From positions 1-50,126 of the forward strand of contig CAMNAP010000005.1 in assembly GCA_946531445.1 (NCBI GenBank): 50,126 bases of DNA, written 5' to 3'. The notes under the pieces were generated by a model. It ran no database searches. It saw only the letters and a list, made by a program, of their open reading frames with translations, and had not been told where the DNA came from. Numbering within the stretch: the stretch's first letter is position 1; every line of letters starts with the position of its first letter. The position numbers and the translations under genes are program-made. Shown one piece after another: positions 1-7,999 of the stretch. Origin of the DNA: an uncultured Clostridia bacterium. Its GTDB lineage: Bacteria > Bacillota > Clostridia > Oscillospirales > Acutalibacteraceae.

Positions 1-20
1 AAAGCTGTAAATCGCAATGA

Positions 21-275
21 TTATTTAGCTTTCTCAACGATTTTAACTACTCTCCAGTTCTTATCCTTTGAGAGCTTGCGGGTTTCCATAATCTGAACCT
101 TATCGCCAACGCCGCATTCGTTATTCTCGTCGTGTGCCTTATACTTAACAGTGTTGTTAATAATCTTGTTGTAAAGAGGGTGCTTAACTCTCTCTTTGAT
201 TGTAACAACTACTGTCTTGTCCATCTTGTTAGATGAAACGACACCCATCTTTGTTTTTCTGAGGTTTCTTTCCAT
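21..275 (-). CDS. rpsQ: 30S ribosomal protein S17
   Basis: Small-subunit protein that binds 16S rRNA directly in the body of the 30S particle. The 84-residue OB-fold sequence shows the family pattern [15 protein letters not shown] near the N terminus and a conserved VKHPLY segment. Its length is normal for the family. It is the last complete gene of the S10 operon in this window and lies 15 bp after rpmC. The operon presumably continues with rplN beyond the left edge. The 20 bases left of the stop codon hold no recognisable element. Confidence 0.98.
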   Translation of the reverse strand: MERNLRKTKMGVVSSNKMDKTVVVTIKERVKHPLYNKIINNTVKYKAHDENNECGVGDKVQIMETRKLSKDKNWRVVKIVEKAK

Positions 276-290
276 AATCAGTTACCTCCT

Positions 291-494
291 TTAGGAATTA
301 GCGTTCTCAAGTTCGATAGCTCTCTCAACTGTAAGTATACGAGCAATATCTTTCTTGACTGCTTTAATTCTCATAGGGTTCTCGAGCTGATTGATAGCCT
401 GCTGAAAACGAAGGTTGAAAAGCTCTTCTCTGAGCTCAGTCAGCTTCTTTTCTCTCTGCTCAGCAGAAAGTTTTCTGATTTCTGATGCTTTCAT
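291..494 (-). CDS. rpmC: 50S ribosomal protein L29
   Basis: Small two-helix protein at the rim of the peptide exit tunnel, close to the trigger factor and SRP docking site. It has 67 residues, with the typical [10 protein letters not shown] start and the family signature around [16 protein letters not shown]. The start codon overlaps the rplP stop by one base (TAATG), indicating translational coupling within the S10 operon. Confidence 0.98.
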   Translation of the reverse strand: MKASEIRKLSAEQREKKLTELREELFNLRFQQAINQLENPMRIKAVKKDIARILTVERAIELENANS

Positions 495-919
495 TACTGC
501 TCGCCTCCCTCTACTTCTTTTTTAACAAACTTGCATTTAATCGGGAGCTTGTTAGCTGCAAGACGCATAGCCTCGCGAGCAGTCTCCTCGCTAACGCCGT
601 TAAGCTCGAACATAACTCTGCCCGGCTTTACTACTGCTACCCAGTAGTCAACGTTACCCTTACCTTTACCCATACGGGTATCAGCAGGTCTTGCTGTAAT
701 CGGCTTGTCAGGGAAAATCTTAATCCATACCTGACCGCCACGCTTTGTGTAACGGGTCATAGCAACACGGGCTGCCTCAATCTGAGCTGCGTTAATCCAT
801 GCGGGCTCTGTTGCTGCAAGACCGTAATCACCGTATGTTACCTTGTTACCTCTTAAAGCAGTACCTGTCATACGGCCTCTGTGCTGCTTTCTGTGCTTAA
901 CACGCTTAGGTAAAAGCAT
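494..919 (-). CDS. rplP: 50S ribosomal protein L16
   Basis: Binds 23S rRNA near the A-site and central protuberance and helps position tRNA. The 141 residues match the family length, starting [16 protein letters not shown] and carrying the conserved [20 protein letters not shown] loop. It overlaps rpsC by one base upstream and rpmC by one base downstream, so three consecutive cistrons are coupled by stop/start overlap. Confidence 0.98.
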   Translation of the reverse strand: MLLPKRVKHRKQHRGRMTGTALRGNKVTYGDYGLAATEPAWINAAQIEAARVAMTRYTKRGGQVWIKIFPDKPITARPADTRMGKGKGNVDYWVAVVKPGRVMFELNGVSEETAREAMRLAANKLPIKCKFVKKEVEGGEQ

Positions 920-1626
920 TACTTATTTCCCCCTTCCCTGCGATTGTTGTTTCTTCTTCTGTTATTTCTGCGGTTATTGTTACGTGACTCTCTGAGAACC
1001 TCGCCCTGGTAAATCCATACCTTAATGCCGAGTTTTCCGTAAGTCGTGTCTGCCTCTGCAAAACCGTAATCAATGTCTGCACGAATTGTCTGAAGCGGAA
1101 TTGTACCTTCCTTGTAGGTCTCGCTACGTGCGATTTCAGCACCTGCGATACGACCTGAAACCATAATCTTGATACCTCTTGCACCAAGTCTCATTGTGTT
1201 TCTGATAGCGCCCTTAACAGCTCTTCTGAAAGCAACACGTCTTTCAAGCTGCTGAGCGATTGACTGAGCTACGAGAGTTGAGTTGAGGTCAGGATTCTTA
1301 ATCTCAACGATGTTGATGAATACCTCGTTTGCGTCTCTCTTAAGTCTCTTTGCACAGTCTGCCTTGAGCTTTTCAATCTCAGCACCCTGCTTACCGATAA
1401 CCATACCCGGCTTTGCGCAGTGGATGTTGATTCTTACTCTCTTAGCGTCTCTTTCAATTTCAATCTTCGGAACACCTGCGCCGTAGAGCTTCTTTAAAAG
1501 ATACTTTCTGAGGTTATAGTCCTCAACAAGCGTATCTGCGAAGTCGCCCTTCTTTGCATACCAGCGGGAGTCCCAGTTCTTGATAACGCCGATTCTTAAA
1601 CCGGTTGGATTACATTTCTGTCCCAT
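919..1626 (-). CDS. rpsC: 30S ribosomal protein S3
   Basis: Forms part of the mRNA entry channel and contributes to ribosomal helicase activity. The 235 residues include the N-terminal [16 protein letters not shown], a type II KH domain at about residues 40-110 ([10 protein letters not shown]) and the C-terminal S3 domain ending at [10 protein letters not shown]. The last ~25 residues are an unusual low-complexity Asn/Arg tail (blocks of NNNRR), which is basic and probably rRNA- or mRNA-contacting. The gene starts 17 bp downstream of rplV. Confidence 0.98.
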   Translation of the reverse strand: MGQKCNPTGLRIGVIKNWDSRWYAKKGDFADTLVEDYNLRKYLLKKLYGAGVPKIEIERDAKRVRINIHCAKPGMVIGKQGAEIEKLKADCAKRLKRDANEVFINIVEIKNPDLNSTLVAQSIAQQLERRVAFRRAVKGAIRNTMRLGARGIKIMVSGRIAGAEIARSETYKEGTIPLQTIRADIDYGFAEADTTYGKLGIKVWIYQGEVLRESRNNNRRNNRRRNNNRREGGNK

Positions 1627-1643
1627 TTAACTTTTCCTCCCAA

Positions 1644-1982
1644 TTAGTCTTCAATTTCCCTTAAAACAAGGGTGATGTGTGATGTTCTCTTGTTGATTCT
1701 GTAAGCTCTGCCCTGAGCTCTCGGCTGAATTCTCTTAAGAATCGGACCGGGTGCTACGTGTGCATATGCTACATATAATCTTGATACGTCCATATTAAAG
1801 TTATTCTCAGCGTTTGCCATAGCGCTCTTGAGCACCTTGGAAACAGGTGTGCAAGCAGCTCTCGGAGTGTACTGAAGAATTGCCATAGCCTTGTCAGCAG
1901 GCTGGTTTCTGATAAGGTCAAGAACAACCTGAACCTTTCTCGGAGACATACGAACGTAAGTTGCTTTAGCTTTTGCTTCCAT
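1644..1982 (-). CDS. rplV: 50S ribosomal protein L22
   Basis: Large-subunit protein whose long beta hairpin lines the exit tunnel, a known site of macrolide-resistance changes. It has 112 residues, with conserved [17 protein letters not shown] at the N terminus and the hairpin segment [17 protein letters not shown] near the C terminus. The latter looks wild type, with no insertion or deletion visible. It lies in the S10 operon, 17 bp after rpsS. Confidence 0.98.
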   Translation of the reverse strand: MEAKAKATYVRMSPRKVQVVLDLIRNQPADKAMAILQYTPRAACTPVSKVLKSAMANAENNFNMDVSRLYVAYAHVAPGPILKRIQPRAQGRAYRINKRTSHITLVLREIED

Positions 1983-1999
1983 TGTAATTCTCCTTTCTC

Positions 2000-2272
2000 T
2001 TACTTACCAGTCTTTGAGCCGGCATGGCCTCTGAATGTTCTTGTCGGTGCAAATTCACCGAGCTTATGTCCAACCATATCCTCTGTAACGTATACAGGAA
2101 CATGCTTTCTTCCGTCGTGAACAGCAAATGTGTGACCAACGAACTCAGGGAAGATTGTTGAACTTCTTGACCAAGTCTTAATAACTTGCTTGTCGCCCTT
2201 AGCGTTGAGAGCTTCTACCTTTTTGAAGAGGCTTGCTTCTACAAATGGGCCTTTTTTAGTACTTCTACTCAT
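2000..2272 (-). CDS. rpsS: 30S ribosomal protein S19
   Basis: Head protein of the 30S subunit that contacts S13 and the A-site tRNA region. It has 90 residues, starting [19 protein letters not shown], with the family segment [20 protein letters not shown] and the C-terminal [14 protein letters not shown]. Length and order (rplB-rpsS-rplV) are canonical for the S10 operon. Confidence 0.98.
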   Translation of the reverse strand: MSRSTKKGPFVEASLFKKVEALNAKGDKQVIKTWSRSSTIFPEFVGHTFAVHDGRKHVPVYVTEDMVGHKLGEFAPTRTFRGHAGSKTGK

Positions 2273-2291
2273 TTAATCTTCTCCTTTCCGT

Positions 2292-3125
2292 TTATTTGCC
2301 GTTTCTGCGGCGAACAATCATCTTATTAGATGCTTTTTTCTTTGAACGTGTCTTATAACCGAGAGCAGGCTTGCCCCAAGGTGTACACGGACCGGGACGT
2401 CCGATAGGCGACTTACCTTCACCACCGCCGTGGGGGTGGTCATTCGGGTTCATAACAGAACCGCGGACTGTAGGTCTCCAACCCATGTTGCGTTTACGTC
2501 CTGCCTTACCGATTTTAACGTTTGCGTGGTCTGAGTTACCAACAACGCCTACGGTAGCAATACAATTTCTCGGTACGTTTCTGAGCTCGCCCGAAGGAAG
2601 TCTTAAAAGTGCATAAGCGCCTTCAAGTGCCATAAGCTGAGCGCTGTTACCTGCTGAACGTGCAAGCTGTGCGCCTCTGCCGGGATAAAGCTCTACATTG
2701 TGTACGATAGTACCTACAGGCATATTTTCAAGCGGGAGTGCGTTACCCGTTACGATATCTACGTCTGTACCTGCAATAACAGTGTCGCCAACCTTAAGTC
2801 CTTCGGGAGCGATAATGTAATTCTTAACGCCGTCCTCGTACTGAATAAGCGCGATGTGAGCTGATCTGTTGGGGTCATACTCGAGTGTTAATACTGTTGC
2901 GGGTATATCGAACTTATTTCTCTTAAAGTCGATTACACGGTACTTTCTTCTGTTTCCGCCGCCTCTGTGGCGAACTGTGATTCTTCCGTATGAGTTACGA
3001 CCTGATTTCTTATTGAGAGGCTCAAGAAGAGATTTTTCAGGAGCAACCTTTGATAAAGAAGAATAGTCGATTACCGACATTCCGCGTCTACCGGGTGTAG
3101 TCGGTTTATAATTTCTTACTGCCAT
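2292..3125 (-). CDS. rplB: 50S ribosomal protein L2
   Basis: Core 23S rRNA-binding protein needed for subunit association and peptidyl transferase centre assembly. I start it at the ATG at 3125 ([15 protein letters not shown], 277 residues), because AAGGAG lies 8 bp upstream and all homologues begin there. An in-frame upstream ATG at 3176 would add 17 unconserved residues. The C-terminal peptidyl-transferase-proximal loop [19 protein letters not shown] is intact. Confidence 0.98.
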   Translation of the reverse strand: MAVRNYKPTTPGRRGMSVIDYSSLSKVAPEKSLLEPLNKKSGRNSYGRITVRHRGGGNRRKYRVIDFKRNKFDIPATVLTLEYDPNRSAHIALIQYEDGVKNYIIAPEGLKVGDTVIAGTDVDIVTGNALPLENMPVGTIVHNVELYPGRGAQLARSAGNSAQLMALEGAYALLRLPSGELRNVPRNCIATVGVVGNSDHANVKIGKAGRKRNMGWRPTVRGSVMNPNDHPHGGGEGKSPIGRPGPCTPWGKPALGYKTRSKKKASNKMIVRRRNGK

Positions 3126-3156
3126 TATAATTCTCCTTATTCTCGGATAACTTGGC

Positions 3157-3174
3157 GAAGGGATGGCTCCCTTC
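3157..3174 (-). other. Hairpin in rplW-rplB intergenic gap
   Basis: In the 99-bp gap between rplW and rplB, the largest inside this operon, a 7-bp perfect stem (GAAGGGA/TCCCTTC) with a four-base loop forms on the transcript. No U-tract follows, so it is not an intrinsic terminator. It may be an mRNA stability or spacing element. Only the inverted repeat is directly seen. Confidence 0.4.
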
Positions 3175-3224
3175 ATACATCATCATCCGTGATTTGTGTT
3201 GCTTATAAACTATTTATATAGCGA

Positions 3225-3521
3225 TTACATCATATCTGAGAAGAATTCAATTTCCTTTGAATCTTCTGTAAGAGTTACGATTGCCTTCTTCCATGAGGGA
3301 GTATAGCCAACGTTGTAACCCTGGCGGCGCTTGCGGCCTCTAACGTGCATTGTGTTAACCTTTGCAACCTCTGTGCCGGGGAAAGCTTCCTCAACCGCCT
3401 TTTTAATTTCAATCTTGTTAGCGTCCTTAGCAACCTTGAAGGTATACTTTTTAACCATAATGCCCATCATTGACTCTTCGGTAACGATTGGCTTAAGGAT
3501 AATATCCTGAGCTGTTTTCAT
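3225..3521 (-). CDS. rplW: 50S ribosomal protein L23
   Basis: Tunnel-exit protein that docks trigger factor and SRP. It has 98 residues, with the typical start [17 protein letters not shown] and the central loop VRGRKRRQGYNVGYTPSWKK. The start codon overlaps the rplD stop by one base, so the two are translationally coupled. Canonical position in the S10 operon. Confidence 0.98.
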   Translation of the reverse strand: MKTAQDIILKPIVTEESMMGIMVKKYTFKVAKDANKIEIKKAVEEAFPGTEVAKVNTMHVRGRKRRQGYNVGYTPSWKKAIVTLTEDSKEIEFFSDMM

Positions 3522-4144
3522 TATGCATATACCTCCTCAATCTTACTAACCGCGTCCTTGATTACGATGAACTTATCGCAATTAAGAATGTCGTATACAT
3601 TAAGAGTGTTTACTGTGGAAACCTTAACGCCCTCAATGTTACGTGCGCTCTTGTAAACAGTTTCGTTTGTATCAGCTGTTACAAGAAGAACCTTTTTAGG
3701 AGCGTTGAGCTTTGAAAGAATTTCAACCATTCTCTTAGTCTTGATTTCTTCAAGCTCGAGCTTGTTTAATACAATCATTTCGCCGTCTGCAACCTTAGTT
3801 GAAAGCGCAGACTTCATAGCAAGTCTCTTAACCTTCTTGTTAAGATTTACCTTGTACTTTCTCGGCTTCGGACCGAGAGCGATTCCGCCGTGTGTCCACT
3901 GAGGGCTTCTTGTTGAGCCCTGACGTGCACGGCCTGTTCCCTTCTGTCTCCAGGGCTTTGCACCGCCGCCGCTTACTTCTGAACGAGTGAGAGTTGACTG
4001 TGTTCCCTGACGCTGTGCAGCGAGATAGCTGACAACTGCAAGATGCATTGCATTAGCATTTGGCTCAATACCGAATACTGAATCTGCAAGCTCTAACTTA
4101 GAAGTTTTTCTGCCTTCCTGGCTGTAAACCTGAACCTGTGCCAT
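3521..4144 (-). CDS. rplD: 50S ribosomal protein L4
   Basis: Assembly-initiator protein whose extended loop lines the exit tunnel. In Enterobacteria it also represses its own S10 operon, although this is not general in Firmicutes. It has 207 residues. The tunnel loop [20 protein letters not shown] is intact, at about residues 62-81. It lies 17 bp downstream of rplC. Whether it binds the leader upstream of rpsJ cannot be told from sequence. Confidence 0.98.
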   Translation of the reverse strand: MAQVQVYSQEGRKTSKLELADSVFGIEPNANAMHLAVVSYLAAQRQGTQSTLTRSEVSGGGAKPWRQKGTGRARQGSTRSPQWTHGGIALGPKPRKYKVNLNKKVKRLAMKSALSTKVADGEMIVLNKLELEEIKTKRMVEILSKLNAPKKVLLVTADTNETVYKSARNIEGVKVSTVNTLNVYDILNCDKFIVIKDAVSKIEEVYA

Positions 4145-4161
4145 TTCTTTCTCTCCTTTCG

Positions 4162-4794
4162 TTAAGCTTTAACCGCGTCTGCGATAACAACAATTCCGCC
4201 CTTAGGACCGGGGATTGCACCCTTGATAGCGATAAGGTTGTTTTCTGCGTCAACCTTTACTACCTTAAGGTTCTGAATTGTAACTGTTTCGTGACCGTAA
4301 TGACCTGCCATCTTTCTGCCTTTGAATACTCTTGAGGGGCTTGAGCAAGCGCCGAGTGAACCCTGGTGACGGTGGTTAGGACCTGTACCGTGAGTCATAC
4401 GGAGTCTTGAGAAATTCCAACGCTTGATTGCGCCGGCTGTTCCGTGACCTTTGCTTGTTCCCTTAACATCAACTGTGTCGCCCTCTGCGAATGTGTCGGC
4501 TTTGATTATGTCGCCAACGTTAAGAGCAGAGATGTCTTCAAGACGGAACTCCTTGAGTACCTTCTTCGGAGCTACGTCAGCCTTGTCGAAGTGTCCCTTC
4601 ATAGGCTTGTTAACGCGAGTAACTTTAACGTCGCCAAAACCTACCTGAACTGCTTCATAGCCGTCGTTCTCCATTGTCTTCTTCTGAGTAACTACGTTCG
4701 GACCTGCCTCAACGACTGTTACAGGGATAACGTTTCCCTTGTCGTCAAAAATCTGAGTCATTCCGATTTTCTTACCGATAAGACCTTTCTTCAT
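4162..4794 (-). CDS. rplC: 50S ribosomal protein L3
   Basis: Early 23S-binding protein whose central extension reaches the peptidyl transferase centre. It has 210 residues, starting [20 protein letters not shown], with the conserved extension [15 protein letters not shown]. The AGGAGG-like ribosome binding site is clear. It is the second gene of the operon. Confidence 0.98.
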   Translation of the reverse strand: MKKGLIGKKIGMTQIFDDKGNVIPVTVVEAGPNVVTQKKTMENDGYEAVQVGFGDVKVTRVNKPMKGHFDKADVAPKKVLKEFRLEDISALNVGDIIKADTFAEGDTVDVKGTSKGHGTAGAIKRWNFSRLRMTHGTGPNHRHQGSLGACSSPSRVFKGRKMAGHYGHETVTIQNLKVVKVDAENNLIAIKGAIPGPKGGIVVIADAVKA

Positions 4795-4817
4795 GTTTAT
4801 TCCTCCTTTGGTTATTG

Positions 4818-4833
4818 GTTGGGCTTCCCCAAC
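4818..4833 (-). other. Hairpin in rpsJ-rplC intergenic gap
   Basis: A 6-bp GC-rich stem (GTTGGG/CCCAAC) with a four-base loop lies 24 bp before the rplC start, in the 65-bp gap after rpsJ. There is no U-tract. It could influence rplC translation or mRNA processing. Nothing beyond the inverted repeat supports a function. Confidence 0.35.
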
Positions 4834-4859
4834 ATGACCTCAGCGTTTGCAGGCGCCGA

Positions 4860-5174
4860 TTATAATTTGATTTCGATGTCTACGCCGGCCGGGAGCTCAA
4901 GACTTGTCAGAGCCTCAACAGTTTTGTTTGAAGGTCTGAGAATGTCGATGAGTCTTTTGTGTGTTCTCTGTTCAAACTGCTCACGTGAATCCTTGTACTT
5001 GTGAACAGCGCGAAGGATTGTGATTTTCTCAATCTCTGTCGGGAGCGGGATAGGACCGCTTACCTGAGCGCCTGTTCTCTTTGCAGTTTCAACAATCTTC
5101 TCAGCAGCCTGATCAACAAGTGAGTGATCGTAGCCCTTGAGACGGATTCTGATTTTAACTTTGCTTGCTGCCAT
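4860..5174 (-). CDS. rpsJ: 30S ribosomal protein S10 (NusE)
   Basis: Head protein of the 30S subunit that also acts as NusE in transcription antitermination complexes. It has 104 residues, with [20 protein letters not shown] near the start and the ribosome/NusB-binding loop [15 protein letters not shown]. An AGGAGG motif lies 8 bp before the ATG. It is the first gene of the operon and is preceded by a long structured leader. Confidence 0.98.
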   Translation of the reverse strand: MAASKVKIRIRLKGYDHSLVDQAAEKIVETAKRTGAQVSGPIPLPTEIEKITILRAVHKYKDSREQFEQRTHKRLIDILRPSNKTVEALTSLELPAGVDIEIKL

Positions 5175-5497
5175 TTTAATTTCCTCCTAGAAACAATTTG
5201 TGGATGCGAGCTTCCAGACTGTTTTGCGTTTTTCACTACGAGGCCGTGTGTTTCCATACCCCTCATTAATTAAGCCGAATGAAAACCATTCGGACGCAGA
5301 ATTTGCCTTTATATATTAAGCGTTCGCAAGTCACTTAATATCAAAGTAGTCTGGATTATTTCGCCCGGTTTAAAATCGGACATACTCCGCCGAAATTCCC
5401 GCTGGGTTTTGCGCAACCTCCGGCATCATCGCATATCAGTGTGTGGTTTGCAAATAGCTATTATATATATTATTTATATATAGCGCATTCGCAGACG
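5175..5497 (-). promoter_or_regulatory. Structured 5' leader of the S10 operon
   Basis: About 320 nt of transcribed leader between the predicted start site (~5497) and rpsJ, with no plausible gene. It has four nested complementarities on the transcript. An 8-bp helix (5348-5355 with 5213-5220, TCCAGACT/AGTCTGGA) encloses two hairpins: 5313-5320 with 5334-5341 (ATATTAAG/CTTAATAT) and 5275-5281 with 5287-5293 (CCGAATG/CATTCGG). A further stem pairs 5391-5396 with 5358-5363. No U-tract follows any stem. The multi-branch layout suggests a ribosomal-protein-binding autoregulatory RNA, but no known family is recognised. Confidence 0.55.
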
Positions 5498-5503
5498 ATT
5501 GCT

Positions 5504-5532
5504 ATTATATTATATAAGACAGCCGTTGTCAA
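5504..5532 (-). promoter_or_regulatory. Perfect sigma-A promoter of the S10 operon
   Basis: TTGACA (5527-5532) and TATAAT (5504-5509) on the minus strand are both exact consensus hexamers separated by 17 bp. Upstream (5533-5580) lie runs of A and T resembling an UP element, as expected for a highly expressed ribosomal operon. The transcript should start near 5497. Between the UP-like region and the spoIVB terminator (5624) I see nothing else. Confidence 0.85.
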
Positions 5533-5623
5533 GCAATTTTTTGAAAAAATGTTAAAAAATTTTTAAATTTTTCACATTGTACAAATTACCAAAATTTCAA
5601 CTTAAATTTCGTTAAATTTGCAC

Positions 5624-5655
5624 AAAAGAAAAAATCTTCCACATATGGAAGATTT
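5624..5655 (-). terminator. Intrinsic terminator after spoIVB
   Basis: A perfect 9-bp stem (AAATCTTCC/GGAAGATTT, 5632-5655) with a six-base loop is followed on the minus strand by TTTTTCTTTT. It lies 43 bp past the spoIVB stop and separates that gene from the S10 promoter. Confidence 0.8.
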
Positions 5656-5698
5656 CCGTTTTCGACACACTATATATAGATATAATATGCTATTAACA

Positions 5699-6898
5699 CT
5701 ATTTAAAGCTGTTTGATTTTTCATACATTGTCTGGGCAAAAATTGCATAGCCCTTTTCGGGATTATTTACTATAACGTGAGTGACTGCCCCTACGATTTT
5801 TCCGTTTTGTACAATCGGGCTGCCGCTCATACCCTGTACAATTCCTCCCGTTTCTCTGAGAAGCTCTCTGTCCGTAATTCTGAAAACAATGTCCTTTTGC
5901 TCGCCGCCCTTATTATAACTTATTTTTGTTATATCAATACTATATTTCTTCGGCGTTTTTCCGTTTACTGTTGAGATGAGTTGAGCAGCGCCCTTTTTAA
6001 CCTCCTGCTTTGAGGCAACGGGATAAGCCTTAGCTCCTTCACTTATCTCGGTATAAGCACCGTAAAGGCCGTCGGGTGTGTTGTCAAGAAGCTGTCCCAT
6101 TTTGCGTTCCTCAAAGTCACACCAAAGCGAACCGGTTGTTCCTGCCTTTCCCTTTTGCACCTTGGTTACATTTGCGCCTACCGCCTCGCCCTCAAGAAGC
6201 GGCATAAGCTCGTTAGTGTCTATATCGTTAATCTGATGTCCGAGCGCCGCGAAAACACCGCTGTCCTCATTGTAAAACGTGAGTGTGCCTATTCCCGCTG
6301 TTGAATCACGCACCCACATACCCGCCTTGTAACAGCCCTCCCGGACAGAATATGCGGGAGTGAGAGAAAAGGTTTTGTAGCGCCCCTCTCTTTTCAGCTT
6401 GACGGTGTACGGCTTGCCGTTGTTGTCGTTAAGAACGGACATAACCTCGTCTGAGCTGTAAACGCGCATACCGTTTATTGAAACAATTATGTCCCCCGTT
6501 TTAATTCCCGCCTGCTGAGCGGGATTGACGGTTTCGCCGTCGCCTAAGTCAACGCTCTGGGTACCAACAACAATTACGCCGTCTGTATACAGCTTTATGC
6601 CGAATACCTCGCCGCTTACGTAAACCTTCCCCGAATGCTTGTCCGTTACCTTAACGGTTTTAACGGGAAATATATTAAGTAGCTTTACGGTCTCCGTCGA
6701 GGTGGGATATTCAGACGCAAGCGCAGACTGTGAAACGCTTTCCTCGGAATAGTAAAACAGTGCGCTGAGCTTTTCGCCGTCGTTTTCATAACGCACTATT
6801 TCATCGGGCATAGTATAGCTTCCGATAACCGTAAATGTCATTATAACACTGCATACAGCCGCAAGAAAGGCGGTAAAAATTCGAATTATTTTTCTCAT
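5699..6898 (-). CDS. spoIVB: Stage IV sporulation protease SpoIVB (S55)
   Basis: Serine protease made in the forespore that signals across the intermembrane space to trigger mother-cell pro-sigma-K processing. I start it at 6898 (MRKIIRIF, 399 residues). An upstream in-frame ATG at 6916 lies inside the terminator and promoter DNA. Layout: N-terminal membrane anchor at residues ~5-28, PDZ domain ~95-180, S55 peptidase domain ~190-399. The catalytic residues are visible as His221 (ALGHQIND), Asp343 (FRITDREL) and Ser358 (QGMSGSPIV). It follows pfkA but appears to have its own sigma-G-like promoter and its own terminator. It is good evidence that the organism sporulates. Confidence 0.95.
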   Translation of the reverse strand: MRKIIRIFTAFLAAVCSVIMTFTVIGSYTMPDEIVRYENDGEKLSALFYYSEESVSQSALASEYPTSTETVKLLNIFPVKTVKVTDKHSGKVYVSGEVFGIKLYTDGVIVVGTQSVDLGDGETVNPAQQAGIKTGDIIVSINGMRVYSSDEVMSVLNDNNGKPYTVKLKREGRYKTFSLTPAYSVREGCYKAGMWVRDSTAGIGTLTFYNEDSGVFAALGHQINDIDTNELMPLLEGEAVGANVTKVQKGKAGTTGSLWCDFEERKMGQLLDNTPDGLYGAYTEISEGAKAYPVASKQEVKKGAAQLISTVNGKTPKKYSIDITKISYNKGGEQKDIVFRITDRELLRETGGIVQGMSGSPIVQNGKIVGAVTHVIVNNPEKGYAIFAQTMYEKSNSFK

Positions 6899-6928
6899 AA
6901 AAAAACACCCAAACATAGTTTGAGCGTT
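6899..6928 (-). terminator. Terminator of pfkA abutting the spoIVB start
   Basis: On the minus strand an 11-bp stem (two G-U pairs) with a three-base loop is followed by five U residues that end directly at the spoIVB ATG. It would stop pfkA read-through. The hairpin loop coincides with the proposed spoIVB -10 element, so terminator and promoter share the same bases. Confidence 0.6.
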
Positions 6929-6945
6929 TAATTATTTATTATTCA
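6916..6945 (-). promoter_or_regulatory. Candidate sigma-G promoter of spoIVB
   Basis: TGAATA (6940-6945) matches the sigma-G -35 consensus, and CAAACTA (6916-6922) matches the -10 consensus CATACTA at six of seven positions, with 17 bp between GAATA and the -10. SpoIVB is a forespore sigma-G gene in Bacillus. The inferred start (~6909) gives a leader of about 10 nt beginning GGGTG, which would serve as the ribosome binding site. Confidence 0.55.
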
Positions 6946-6949
6946 AAAA

Positions 6950-7915
6950 CTAAATTGAAACCTCGTGAGCAACGTTATAAAGATTCATATCAATGCTCTT
7001 CTTCATATTGAGCGCCTCAAAGATATCGTAGTCAAGAACCTCTTCTTTCTGAGCCGCAACAACACGGTTGCCGATATCCTTCATAAGAAGCTTAACAGCG
7101 TAGTTACCCATACGGGTTGCCATAATTCTGTCCTTAGCTGTCGGATAACCGCCGCGCTGAGTGTGACCGAGAACAGTAGCCCTTGATTCAACTCCCGTCT
7201 TTGATTCGATTTCTTCAGCGAGCTGTTTAACATCAACGCCAACGCCCTCTGCAACAACAATAATGAAGTGCTTTTTGTCTGTACGCTGAGTTTTCTTCAT
7301 ACGCTCAATAACGTGCTTTTCAATATCAAAGTCAACCTCGGGAATAAGGATAGCGGTTGCTCCGCAGGCAATACCCGAATTAAGTGCAAGATAACCTGCG
7401 TGACGTCCCATAACCTCAATAACAGAGCATCTGTCGTGCGACTCTGTCGTATCGCGGATACGGTCAACCATTTCCATAATAGTATTAAGACAGGTGTCGT
7501 AACCTATTGTGTAATCACAGCAAGCAATATCATTATCAATAGTACCCGGGATACCTACGCAGGGAATTCCTCTTTCGCTGAGGTCTCTTGCGCCTCTGAA
7601 CGAACCGTCGCCGCCGATAACAACAACACCCTCAATTCCGTATTCACGGCAGGTACGTATAGCCTTACGCATACCGTCCTCTGTTGCAAATTCAGCCGAA
7701 CGGGCAGAGTAAAGAATTGTTCCGCCTCTGTTGATAATGTCAGATACAGAACGTAAATCCATCTCAATAAAGTCACCGTTGATGAGTCCGTTGTAACCGC
7801 GTACTACACCGAGAACACGGATTCCGTTTTCACAAGCTGTTCTTACTACCGCACGAACCGCTGCGTTCATACCCGGCGCGTCGCCGCCGCTTGTAAGTAC
7901 TGCTATAGTCTTCAT
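6950..7915 (-). CDS. pfkA: ATP-dependent 6-phosphofructokinase
   Basis: Phosphorylates fructose 6-phosphate to fructose 1,6-bisphosphate, the committed step of glycolysis, in the cytoplasm. The 321 residues are typical of the short bacterial PfkA. It has the N-terminal SGGDAPGMNAA loop, the nucleotide site GGDGS at residues 101-105 (Gly rather than Asp at position 104 points to ATP rather than pyrophosphate) and PGTIDND at 123-129 with catalytic Asp127. GGAGGA precedes the ATG. It lies downstream of dnaE, but a strong promoter spans the end of dnaE, so it is probably independently transcribed. Confidence 0.97.
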   Translation of the reverse strand: MKTIAVLTSGGDAPGMNAAVRAVVRTACENGIRVLGVVRGYNGLINGDFIEMDLRSVSDIINRGGTILYSARSAEFATEDGMRKAIRTCREYGIEGVVVIGGDGSFRGARDLSERGIPCVGIPGTIDNDIACCDYTIGYDTCLNTIMEMVDRIRDTTESHDRCSVIEVMGRHAGYLALNSGIACGATAILIPEVDFDIEKHVIERMKKTQRTDKKHFIIVVAEGVGVDVKQLAEEIESKTGVESRATVLGHTQRGGYPTAKDRIMATRMGNYAVKLLMKDIGNRVVAAQKEEVLDYDIFEALNMKKSIDMNLYNVAHEVSI

Positions 7916-7970
7916 ACCTATTCCTCCGAATATTATATAAATGAGTTCAATTTAAATACGATTACCGCTT

Positions 7971-7999
7971 ATTTTAATCATTTCGTTCCGACTTGTCAA
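7971..7999 (-). promoter_or_regulatory. Promoter of pfkA overlapping dnaE stop codon
   Basis: TTGACA (7994-7999) and TAAAAT (7971-7976) on the minus strand are spaced by 17 bp. The -35 hexamer contains the dnaE stop codon (7996-7998). The transcript would start near 7964, about 49 nt before the pfkA ATG. This fits a need for high glycolytic expression uncoupled from the replication gene upstream. Confidence 0.7.

Noticed and set aside
3126..3176. Longer L2 start giving [10 protein letters not shown] at the N terminus
   Set aside because: AAGGAG lies just before MAVRNYK, the universal L2 start, and the extra 17 residues are unconserved.
4444..5004. 186-residue open frame opposite rplC/rpsJ
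   Set aside because: It covers two highly conserved ribosomal genes and has no recognisable motif or ribosome binding site.
5060..5266. 68-residue open frame in the S10 leader, possible leader peptide
   Set aside because: It reads into rpsJ in another frame, its start has no good Shine-Dalgarno, and its length follows from the overlap. The leader is better explained by RNA structure.
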